Origin: Defluviitoga tunisiensis | GTDB lineage: Bacteria; Thermotogota; Thermotogae; Petrotogales; Petrotogaceae | Length of the DNA: 64,000 nucleotides | Direction of reading: 5' to 3' | Assembly: GCF_000953715.1 (NCBI RefSeq) | Contig: NZ_LN824141.1 | Location: forward strand, 1,800,501 to 1,864,500 | In this document: positions 17,374-25,728 of the stretch, piece after piece | Position numbering within the stretch: the first letter of the stretch is position 1 | How the letters are laid out: each line of letters begins with the position of its first letter | Notes under the pieces: generated by a model | What the model was told of the DNA's origin: nothing | Databases searched by the model: none | The model's input: only the letters and a program-made list of their open reading frames with translations | Made by a program: the position numbers and the translations under genes

Positions 17374-17468
17374 TATATTATCTTGTACAGCACCAAAGTT
17401 TAAATCCCAGGAAAGTATAATATATATAGAGTGACACAACACATTATTTTTAAGGGGAGATAAATTAA

Positions 17469-18573
17469 TGGAGATTAACACACGAGAATTTAAAAAGAGT
17501 ATAGAACTAACCAATTCAGCGGTAGCTAAAAAACTACCAACCCTGTTTTTAAAGGTGTTAAATTAGTTGCAGAACAGAATAAGTAGCATATATATGCTAC
17601 TGATTTACAGCAAGCGTTTCATAAAGTTATTACTATAAACGCTTTATTTCCAGAACAGTTTGCGACAGTTATTGATCAGAGGATATTATTAGAAGTAGTT
17701 TCGAATATAAACGACGAAACTATTAAACTATCTTACAATAATAACGTGCTAGTTATTTCTGGAGATAGAATGGAGTTTAAGTTGCCTACTATGGAGTTGA
17801 AAGAGTTCCCAGTTATAAACTTTAGTATAGTAGGTAACGATTTTTCGTTAGACAAAAACGAATTACTTAAATGTATTGATAAAGTTATGTTTTGTGCTTT
17901 AAAAGATGCAGAATATTTAACTATGAGATTTAATGCAGTATATTGGGAATTTGAACCTAACAAACTGTGTTTGGTAGCTTCAGATTCGTTTAGGTTAGCG
18001 TTAGCTACAATGAATACAAATACAAATGTATTTACTACGTTTTTATTATCTTTAAAAAGTATGGAAGAACTTAAATCAGTTTTATCGTCGTGTACTACTA
18101 AAACAGTTGCAATAACTGAAATTAGTTCACAAATATTGTTTAAGTTCCCTGAAGACGATATTGAAATAGTGTTCAATGTACTAGAACAATCGTTCCCAGA
18201 GTACGAACAAATTGTGCCAGACTCGTTTAATACTTTTGTTGTCGCTAATACAGAAGCATTATTATCAGCTATAAAACGTGTATCAATAGCGTCTAACAAA
18301 GATAATAGCATATCGTGTACATTTAGTAATAACAATCTGAATATATATGCTAGTTCTCCTGATATAGGTGAAGCTCAAGAAAATATGGGAATTAAATTAT
18401 CTGGTCAAGATCTCAATGTGTTATACACCCCGAAATATCTTAAAGAAGCTTTAGAAAAAATAGAAACTGTAGAAACAGAGATGAAAATTGTAGGCGATTC
18501 TGAACCAGCGGTATTAAAACCACTTAATGACAATACTTATTTTTATGTAATAATGCCACAAAGAAAAGTGTGA
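17469..18573 (+). pseudogene. Second DNA polymerase III beta clamp (DnaN-like), broken near its N-terminus
   Basis: The region spans about 368 codons, the normal length of a sliding clamp. An ATG at 17469 follows AAGGGGAG and reads MEINTREFKKSIEL. After KKLPT, near 17536, a one-base loss shifts the frame, and the restored frame (PVFKGVKLVAEQNK) meets an in-frame TAG near 17585 before HIYATDLQQAF. From 17746 the frame is open for 275 residues and ends MPQRKV, like the clamp C-terminus. Sequence style (many TCG and GTA-rich codons) matches the HU and helicase genes downstream, so it probably belonged to a virus or plasmid. A shortened protein from 17746 would lack most of domain 1 and could not form a normal ring. 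Confidence 0.75.
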
Positions 18574-18692
18574 ACTAAATAATCTATATATCAAAAATAA
18601 TAAATCCTCCCTACACAAAGTAGAGAGGATTTGCTTTAGCTGCTTACCAACAACATGAATAAAGGAGATAGGGGGGCTACAAATGAGGTGCT

Positions 18693-19391
18693 TCAATCGT
18701 TATCGTAAGCTTCATTTTTTAATAGTTGTTTCAAATCATCTATAAAATGCTCAAAAAGTTTGACTTTGTTGCTTTCTTCTATTTTATCTTTAGTCAGAAC
18801 ATAGCTACCATCCAGATCTACTTCTACAATTGCCCTACCTTTTTTTGCTGGCTTTTTAGATGTTAATACACCATCTTCATCGGGTGTTATGAAAAAAACC
18901 TTGATGTGTTTTGTTAATTTGTCTTGTAAGAGTTTAAGTTTCCAGTAACCTGTCTGTGCGATTCTTTCTCGTAAAGTCACTTTGATTGAAATAACAGCTA
19001 AAACTTTACAATTTCGAGGATTGTAAATAACGACATCAACATCCGGTAAATGTAACCCAAATTTCCCGTAGTCAATAGCTAAATTTCGTTTTACCTGACT
19101 TAACTCTTTAGATAGTTTTGTACTTCTTTCTAGTCTGTTACCATTAACAACTTTAAGACCCATTTTTTCAACTTCATCTGTGATAATATATTGAACTAAC
19201 CTTTCCAGATTTTTTCCTTTAAACGCTCTCCAACTCTGTTCATGGTCTCCTTTAGGTGTCTTATTGTTTTGCCAGTCTGCCTTGTGAATCTCTTTTGCTT
19301 CTTCCAACAGTTCTGAGATATGTTTGTATGCTTCTGTTCCAAACTGTTGTTTCTTTTCTAGATACAACTTTTCCAAATCCTTGAAGTTCAC
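18693..19391 (-). CDS. Type II restriction endonuclease, PD-(D/E)XK fold (possibly CCGG/BsaWI-like)
   Basis: I choose GTG 19391, 8 bases after AAAGGAG, rather than GTG 19400, which overlaps the methylase stop. The 232-residue protein has FKGKNLERLVQYII (early helix), PDVDVVIYN (near residue 115) and AVISIKVTLRERIAQTGYW (near 135). This P-D ... S-x-K pattern with a following R-E-R resembles the CCGG-cutting group (Cfr10I, BsaWI); that subgroup assignment is tentative. It follows the cognate methyltransferase in the same operon, so host DNA would be protected first. No damage is visible. Confidence 0.75.
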   Translation of the reverse strand: MNFKDLEKLYLEKKQQFGTEAYKHISELLEEAKEIHKADWQNNKTPKGDHEQSWRAFKGKNLERLVQYIITDEVEKMGLKVVNGNRLERSTKLSKELSQVKRNLAIDYGKFGLHLPDVDVVIYNPRNCKVLAVISIKVTLRERIAQTGYWKLKLLQDKLTKHIKVFFITPDEDGVLTSKKPAKKGRAIVEVDLDGSYVLTKDKIEESNKVKLFEHFIDDLKQLLKNEAYDND

Positions 19392-19396
19392 AATTT

Positions 19397-20755
19397 TCAC
19401 TCCTTTAAGCCAACGACAATGTATTCTATAGGATAAGCCTCAGAGTTTGCTTCGTGGTTATTGGCAAATCTACCTGTTTTTTCATCACGTCTTTGTGGAA
19501 GAATTTTAGATGGGATTTCTCTTTTTATAAGTCTATCGAATTTAAAACCAGAGTATTGTAAACTCTCAGCGAAAACTTCGGCGTTTAGTATATCAACACC
19601 CTTTAATTTTGTATTACCAATGACATAGCAGCATCTACCACCTTGTTTTAAAATTCTATAACTCTCGTCGAAAACCTCTTCCATATCAATGAAAAACGCT
19701 TCTATTTCTTTTGCTATTTTCTTGCTTTTTTTAGACATTTTACTAACTATATCCTTAGCAATTAAACTTCTTAATCTTTTATTTTCGTATTTTTTGTAAG
19801 ATGTGCCTATAAATTCCTTTTTGTATTCTGTTAAATCATCTGCTAAATCAAGCCATATAGTTGATAATTGATGTAAGTCTGCATATTCATAACTGGTTAC
19901 ATAGGGGCTCGAAGTTATAACTAAATCCGCGGTTTCATCAGATACAGGTTGATTTCTAGCATCTCCAACCTCAATTTTCAAGTATTGATTTAGGTTCTCT
20001 CTTACTTTAGTAGGAACGACTTTATAAAATGCTTCATTCCCTTTCTGCATTTTTCTTAACTGTCTTTGCAAAGCGTCGTAAGGTTTAGCTGCATTTTTCT
20101 TGAGATCTCTCGTTGGCTTCGTGCTTCCTTGAAGCCATATAGAACAATTCTTTAGTACATGACTGAAAGCAACAAGGAAGAAGTTTCTGATAGTCTCATC
20201 TTCTTCATTATAAATAACTCTTAATATTATGCCCAACTCATTTTTGTTTTCTTCAGTAAACCAATAGTTTATTCTATCAATGTGTTTTTGGGGTATTAAC
20301 GGTTCAATTTTGTCATCAAACAATATGGCTTGTGATTCTTTTAAAAATTTCAATCTATTCAATAATTGCTCAATTTTTTTATTAAGATATTTTGGATCTA
20401 TAGGTGTAGATTTAACTTTTGTAATGAGATAAGCAATTTTATTAATATCAGTTCCTGAAACCTTAAATCCTCTCGAAATTGCGGTAACAATGGTAGTTCC
20501 ACATCCCATAAACGGATCGTTTATATGAGCTTCTTCCTGAGAAATATAATCATCAATTAACTTCTCAACAAGTTGTGGAATAAATTTAGCAGGATATCGA
20601 TGGTAATTATGTGTCCATTTGCCAGTATCTGATGGTTTGCATTCCGCAAACGACCAATCTTTATCAATTTTTTTTGTTTTAAATAGATTGATAATTTCTT
20701 CTGGTGATTTCGTTGTACTTGTCGTTGCGTCGTCGACAACCTTTTCCATCGCCAT
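19397..20755 (-). CDS. Type II DNA methyltransferase, probably N4-cytosine specific
   Basis: The 452-residue protein carries motif X (HNYHRYPAKFIPQLV), motif I DPFMGCGTTIV near residue 80, and motif IV TSSPYVTSYEYADL near residue 280. S-S-P-Y resembles the SPPY form of N4-cytosine or some N6-adenine enzymes, and N4-cytosine is preferred. It also carries a late GGRCCYVIGNT strand. The recognition region probably lies between motifs I and IV. AAGGAAGG precedes the ATG, and the restriction enzyme gene begins 5 bases after its stop. This is an apparently intact type II system among broken genes, consistent with selection against losing the methylase. Confidence 0.85.
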   Translation of the reverse strand: MAMEKVVDDATTSTTKSPEEIINLFKTKKIDKDWSFAECKPSDTGKWTHNYHRYPAKFIPQLVEKLIDDYISQEEAHINDPFMGCGTTIVTAISRGFKVSGTDINKIAYLITKVKSTPIDPKYLNKKIEQLLNRLKFLKESQAILFDDKIEPLIPQKHIDRINYWFTEENKNELGIILRVIYNEEDETIRNFFLVAFSHVLKNCSIWLQGSTKPTRDLKKNAAKPYDALQRQLRKMQKGNEAFYKVVPTKVRENLNQYLKIEVGDARNQPVSDETADLVITSSPYVTSYEYADLHQLSTIWLDLADDLTEYKKEFIGTSYKKYENKRLRSLIAKDIVSKMSKKSKKIAKEIEAFFIDMEEVFDESYRILKQGGRCCYVIGNTKLKGVDILNAEVFAESLQYSGFKFDRLIKREIPSKILPQRRDEKTGRFANNHEANSEAYPIEYIVVGLKE

Positions 20756-20891
20756 TTTTTATATTACCTTCCTTCACAATTAATAAGTTGTCCTTCCATA
20801 ATAAGACAATAAACGAAAGGAACCCTTCAGCTTTTAGCCCAATAGTTGTTTACCCACGTTGATTTAACTTTTCTTTAACATATCCACTAGC

Positions 20892-21137
20892 TTAGAACTT
20901 TAACGTTCGTTTAGCTGGAATATGTATTTCTTCTAAAGTTTGTGGGTTAACACCTTTTTGGGGTTTAAACTCAACGGGTTTAAATGTTCCGAAATTTCTT
21001 AATGATACGAGATTACTTTTTACATCTTCTTCAATAACTGTTTCAGAGTATACTGCTACTATTTGTTCAATTAACTTTTTTGGTGTCCCTGTTTTTTTTT
21101 CGATAAAACTTCTACAAACTCGTTTTTGTTCATCCAT
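20892..21137 (-). CDS. Short HU/IHF-family DNA-binding protein
   Basis: The 81-residue protein matches the DNABII fold: a helical start, then SLRNFGTFKPVEFKPQKGVN, the beta-arm region, and a final helix IPAKRTLKF. It is slightly shorter than the usual 90 residues. AGGAGGTC precedes the ATG. It lies 9 bases downstream of the helicase pseudogene in the same operon, so it is likely the nucleoid or replication accessory protein of the mobile element rather than the chromosomal HU. Confidence 0.85.
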   Translation of the reverse strand: MDEQKRVCRSFIEKKTGTPKKLIEQIVAVYSETVIEEDVKSNLVSLRNFGTFKPVEFKPQKGVNPQTLEEIHIPAKRTLKF

Positions 21138-21146
21138 TTGACCTCC

Positions 21147-22820
21147 TCAGTTGTTTTTGATATATTGTTTAATAAAATCGTATGACGACATACGATTATT
21201 AGGTACAACAGTAGGGTTATTAATTTTGATCTTGTTATCTACAGTTGTTATTTTTACATTATTTTTATTTTTTATATTACTTGTTTTACTATGTTTTTGT
21301 TTAAGAAAATGATACTTTGCTAATTCAACTTCGTTTATTTCTTCTACAACGTTTCTGCGTTTAAAATTTGTTGTATTATCTATAATCTGATATTCTTTAC
21401 TTCTTAGTTTTTCAAGATCTTCGTTTAATTCTAATTTATGTTTACTTCTAGTAGCAGCTACGTATAACAAGTTTATTTCTTCTAATGTTTGTCCTGCTAT
21501 ATAATCTCCTTCAGTTTCAGATATAACTTTATTTAAATATCCTATTTCAGCAAAATCGTTATGCAACTTCACTTGATCGTATTCCATTCCTTTAGCTTTA
21601 TGAACTGTCGATAAGATAATCTCTGCATTTTCTTTTGGTATATCAGGAAGTTTATGTATTTCGTGTAAATATTTAGGTATATCGTCTTTATATTTATCTA
21701 CTATATTAACTGCAGCTGATAACTCTCTATCACCCGAAGTGTTCAAAAACGTTTCAAGTTCATACCAGTCTCTAAACATTTTTAATTGCGGATTTTTAAC
21801 TAGTTGTGGTTCATCATTGTATAATGCATATACATCTCGAATAAGCGAAAAATTATAACTATTTTTACCTCCTTCAAACGCTATTTTAGTACCTTTACTC
21901 ATAAACTGAATTAATATATCAAATATACCTGCATTACTTCTGCAAAGGTAAGCATACGGATATTTTGTTATTTTATCTATATTTTGCTGTTTATTCAACC
22001 CAAAAATTTGTGGAGTTCTATATCCTATAGACAACACTTTTTTAGCCAATTCGGCTGTTTCTGGTCCAAACCTAAACGAATTAGTTAACGCATAGTTTTT
22101 AAACCCATCAAACTGGTTTAATGCATCAATAGACAATCTAAACCCGTATATTTGTTGATAACTATCACCAACTAACATAAGTTTAGCGTCTTGATTCTGA
22201 ATGACATCTATAATAGCGCCATTAAGATCTTGTGCTTCATCTACAAATATATAATCATAATCTAATTTTGGTTTACTTAGTTGAAATAGTTTCATATACA
22301 AATCGTGTGATACACCGACATGGTTATTAACATTTTTTTGTAGTTTAAATAATCTATTTAAATCTGCTGGCATATCTTTCCCAAAATGCGACCAACTTTT
22401 AAATAGTGTCGATAGAGGCATATCGTCAATTCGCATATACTCTGAATGTAAATAGAAATTAAATACATTTAATAGTGTAGTAGCGTATATTATATTGAGT
22501 TCGTTACGTCTAAGTCCAAGATCTGTTATTACGTCATTAACCCTATACGTATCCACTAATTTGTTTCAATACTTATATCCAACATACCTATATGCTAACG
22601 CATGAAACGTTTTAGGTAGAAAGTTTTTACGCTTAGCAGCTATAGGTTGAATTCCGCGTTCAATACTTTTATTAAACGCTAAATATAATATAGTTTTGTT
22701 TTCGTCTATACTTTCTACTTTTTTAAGTATGGTAGTGGTTTTCCCAGAACCTGCGACCGCTTTTACCATCATTCTATCTTCATCAGAGTCTATAATAGTT
22801 TTTTGCTCGTCTGTAAGCAT
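21147..22820 (-). pseudogene. UvrD/Rep-like superfamily 1 helicase interrupted by one TGA codon
   Basis: The first 84 codons from ATG 22820 contain Walker A VAGSGKTTT (near residue 24) and end KY-TGA at 22566. The same frame resumes at once as NKLVDTYRVNDV and continues to 21147. The second part has the Walker B box DEAQDLN, GDSYQQIYGFR, the STVHKAKGMEYDQV motif V and LLYVAATRSKHKL motif VI. The total is 557 codons. TGA is one base from TGG, so a Trp codon was probably lost. TGA is a genuine stop elsewhere in the window, so recoding is unlikely. The helicase probably served replication of the former element. Confidence 0.8.
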
Positions 22821-22995
22821 AAAAACTCCTCTTTCCTTGTTTCTATTGTACCATACTTTTTACAAAATTCAAAGGATAAAATTCAGTTTAGCATTGAAAA
22901 ATTGTGCTTTTATATTTATATCGTTAGTAAATAGTAAAAAATGCTACAATTTGTAATGAGAGAGTGCAAACTTTTGGTAAAGGAGAAACAAAACG

Positions 22996-23643
22996 ATGAG
23001 AACAGAATTATTCGAAAGTATACATATCAAAAATTTTAGAAGTATTGATGATTGTCAATTAAACGAATTAGGTAAGATTAACTTTTTGTTAGGAGAAAAC
23101 AGTGTAGGTAAGACAAGTATATTAGAAGCAATTATTATGCATGCAAATAAGTTTAATATAGCAAGCATATTACGCACTTTATCTGTTTCAAGATATGTTC
23201 AACGAAAAGAGTGTAATCAAAATATTAGTGAGTTGTTTAATTCTAAAAGGAAAGAAAATATCGAAGTGGTAGCTGTTTTAGGGGAAGACAAAATTATTAC
23301 AACGTTTGAACCAGATCTGTTAGAGAAATCAAAAGATAAATTGGAAGTTAATAACGAAGTGAATCAGGAAGAAGAACCTATTAAACAAAATAAGTTTATT
23401 GTACCCGATGTTCTTGATTGTCTTTCTGAATTTTCAAGTGATAATTATTATTTGGTAATAAAAAGTATGCAACGGACATTTTCTGAAATTAAGAATATTT
23501 CAGTTAAAAAACAAATAATGGGACATCTGAAATCGTTGATTCTGTTAATCACTCTCAGTTAGATATACGACTTCTCGGGCAAGGTGCTGTACAGGTTTTC
23601 AATGTTTTGATAAACCTTACAGTGTATACTAACAGTGTTTTAC
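22996..23643 (+). pseudogene. AAA family ATPase (OLD-like), truncated before Walker B
   Basis: ATG after AAAGGAG. Residues 8-45 read IKNFRSIDDCQLNELGKINF and Walker A LGENSVGKTSILEAI, typical of RecF/OLD-like ATPases in defence modules. The first frame stops at 23562, but the family sequence continues after a frameshift near 23530 as EIVDSVNHSQLDIRLLGQGA and VQVFNVLINLTVYTNSVL, ending exactly at the first CRISPR repeat. The expected next residues (Walker B, LIDEIENG type) are gone, so the gene was cut by the event that brought in the CRISPR fragment. It is divergent from the helicase gene. Confidence 0.75.
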
Positions 23644-23738
23644 GTTTCCATTCCTCATAGGTAGGATAAGAACAAGGGTCTCCATTTGGATTTGCATCTT
23701 TTACTGAAGTTTCCATTCCTCATAGGTAGGATAAGAAC
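23644..23738 (-). CRISPR. Orphan CRISPR mini-array: two identical 30-bp repeats and one 35-bp spacer
   Basis: Two identical 30-bp repeats at 23644-23673 and 23709-23738 flank a 35-bp spacer (23674-23708). On the minus strand the repeats end in GAGGAATGGAAAC, the usual 3' end of type I-B/III thermophile repeats, so the array likely reads leftwards. No cas gene lies in the window, and no leader or further repeat is seen on either side. It is probably a fragment of a larger array elsewhere. Whether it is processed depends on Cas proteins in the rest of the genome. Confidence 0.85.
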
Positions 23739-23858
23739 CCGTAGGGTCATTATTAATACTATAACATAAAAATAAGGTGATGTCAAGCTTTTCTATTAAA
23801 TTCAGGTAAAAATGAATTCAAAATGTTAATTAATCATTCTTGTGATGAAAAGAACAAG

Positions 23859-23909
23859 TCTGTCGATCCCCTAGGTTTTTTAGCTTATTGGGGGTCGACA
23901 GATTTTTTT
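23859..23909 (+). terminator. Strong hairpin terminator with long loop
   Basis: TCTGTCGATCCCC (23859-23871) pairs with GGGGGTCGACAGA (23890-23902) with one mismatch and is followed by seven T residues. No intact plus-strand gene precedes it, so it may mark the boundary of the old element. The rest of 23739-24048 holds no gene. A TATAAT-like box (23911-23916) may start the next operon. Confidence 0.7.
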
Positions 23910-24048
23910 GGTATAATTGATATAGTTAGAAAAATGTTTTCTGCATATTTCTTTATTTTAAACTTAGAAATTTGACCTGCTGGCGACTTCGTTTGTTATT
24001 CCAAATTCTGCTTTTAACTACAAAACGATAAAGGAGGTTTTTAATTAA

Positions 24049-25728
24049 TTGATTGTTGGTTTAGATATGGGAGGAACTAATATTGACGCAGTTTTGATTG
24101 ATAACGGTAAGATTATAAATAGCGTAAAAAATCCAACTGATAGAAATGATTTATTTCAATCAATATGGACAACATTAACTGAACTTCTTCAAGATTTTGA
24201 CACTTCAAAAATTCAACGAATTAACTTAAGTACTACTGTCTGTACTAACGCTATTGTTGAAAACACAACCTCTCCGGTTGGATTGATAATTCAATCAGGA
24301 CCAGGTTTGCCGCATGATTTTTTGGCTTTTGGAGATGAAAATGTTTTTATAAGTGGATACATTGACCATAGAGGAACAGAGGTAGAACCTTGGAAAAAAG
24401 AAGAAATTGATAATGCTGTTAGAATATTTAGGAAAAAAAACTTAGATTGTTGTGCTGTTGTGACTAAATTTTCGCCTCGTAATCCAAAACATGAAACAGA
24501 TATTCAAGATATATTAGAAAAAGAAGGTTTTTCAACAGTTACAATGGGACATACAGTTTCTGGAAAACTAAATTTCCCTCGAAGAGTTGCAACCTCATTC
24601 TTAAATTCTGCAGTATTTAAGACTTTTGAAGAATTTTCTTCTAACATTAAAAAATCTTTAGAACAGGAAAACATAAAAGCTCCAGTATATATACTAAAAG
24701 CAGATGGAGGAACAATGAACATCAAGTCAGCAAAAGAAAAGCCAGTTGAAACAATACTGTCAGGTCCTGCAGCTAGTTGTACGGGAATCAACGCATTATT
24801 AGAAACAAATCAAGATGCGATATTGTTAGATGTAGGAGGAACTACAACAGATATATTTTTTCTAGCTGATGGAATTCCACTTTTTGAGCCACTAGGAATA
24901 AAAATTGAGAATTACAATACTTTAGTAAGGTCTATATACAGTGTTTCTATTGGTCTTGGTGGAGATAGTAGTATATCTGTAAATGATGGTAAGCTAAAAA
25001 TAGGTCCAAGACGAGAGGGCCCGGCATATAGTTATGGTGGTCCTAAGCCTACACCAACCGATGCTATGATTGTTCTTGGAATTATCCAAGGAGACAAACA
25101 AAAGGCAATAGAAGCGATGGAAACTCTCGGCAAAAAACTTAATTTATCTTCAATTGATGCTGCAAAACTAGTTCTAGAAACAATGGCAGAAATGATTAAA
25201 GTCAAAGTAGATGAATTATTAACAGAGATAAACTCAAAACCTGTTTATACTATTAAAGAATTACTTTATGGGAAAAAAATCGAGCCAAAGGTTATAAACA
25301 TTATTGGAGCGCCTGCAAAGGCTTTAGCTCCAACATTAGAAAAAAAGTTTAATTTGCCATGTTATTATCCAAAAAACTATGCAGTAGCAAATGCAATAGG
25401 GGCAGCTCTTGCAAAACCAACTACCGAGATAAACATGCTTGTAGATACCGCAAAAGGGATAATGACTGTACCAGAACTAGAAATTTATCAAAATGTTGAT
25501 AGAAAGTTCTCATTAGAGTTGGCAAGAAAAAAGGCCATAGAACTACTCAAAGAATCAGCAAGATCCTTAGGGGCAAAAGAAGATGAAATAGAAGCAGAGA
25601 TAGTTGAAGAGAGTTGCTTTAATATGGTTCGTGGGTTTTATACAAGCGGTCAGAATATTCGTATTAAAGCACAAATAAAGCCCGGACTGATTTACAATTT
25701 AAGAGGTGATAATATTGATCAAGGCTAA
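24049..25728 (+). CDS. Hydantoinase/oxoprolinase family protein (HyuA-like ATPase)
   Basis: TTG start 11 bases after AAGGAGG. The 559-residue protein begins with the phosphate-binding signature GLDMGGTNIDAVLID (Hydant_A_N domain, about 1-170) and carries the second ATP-fold signature LLDVGGTTTDIFFLAD near residue 260, followed by a hydantoinase_A-type body. The family (HyuA, 5-oxoprolinase alpha, acetone carboxylase beta) couples ATP hydrolysis to opening or activating amide-containing substrates. The usual HyuB partner is missing. Instead the gene overlaps an HDAC-like deacetylase gene, so the two may act in one pathway on an acylated or cyclic amine. The substrate is unknown. Confidence 0.8.
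   Translation: MIVGLDMGGTNIDAVLIDNGKIINSVKNPTDRNDLFQSIWTTLTELLQDFDTSKIQRINLSTTVCTNAIVENTTSPVGLIIQSGPGLPHDFLAFGDENVFISGYIDHRGTEVEPWKKEEIDNAVRIFRKKNLDCCAVVTKFSPRNPKHETDIQDILEKEGFSTVTMGHTVSGKLNFPRRVATSFLNSAVFKTFEEFSSNIKKSLEQENIKAPVYILKADGGTMNIKSAKEKPVETILSGPAASCTGINALLETNQDAILLDVGGTTTDIFFLADGIPLFEPLGIKIENYNTLVRSIYSVSIGLGGDSSISVNDGKLKIGPRREGPAYSYGGPKPTPTDAMIVLGIIQGDKQKAIEAMETLGKKLNLSSIDAAKLVLETMAEMIKVKVDELLTEINSKPVYTIKELLYGKKIEPKVINIIGAPAKALAPTLEKKFNLPCYYPKNYAVANAIGAALAKPTTEINMLVDTAKGIMTVPELEIYQNVDRKFSLELARKKAIELLKESARSLGAKEDEIEAEIVEESCFNMVRGFYTSGQNIRIKAQIKPGLIYNLRGDNIDQG

Noticed and set aside
22566-22568. TGA in the helicase read as tryptophan by recoding
   Set aside because: TGA is used as a normal stop nearby (for example at the end of the clamp gene) and other genes of the element carry ordinary lesions.
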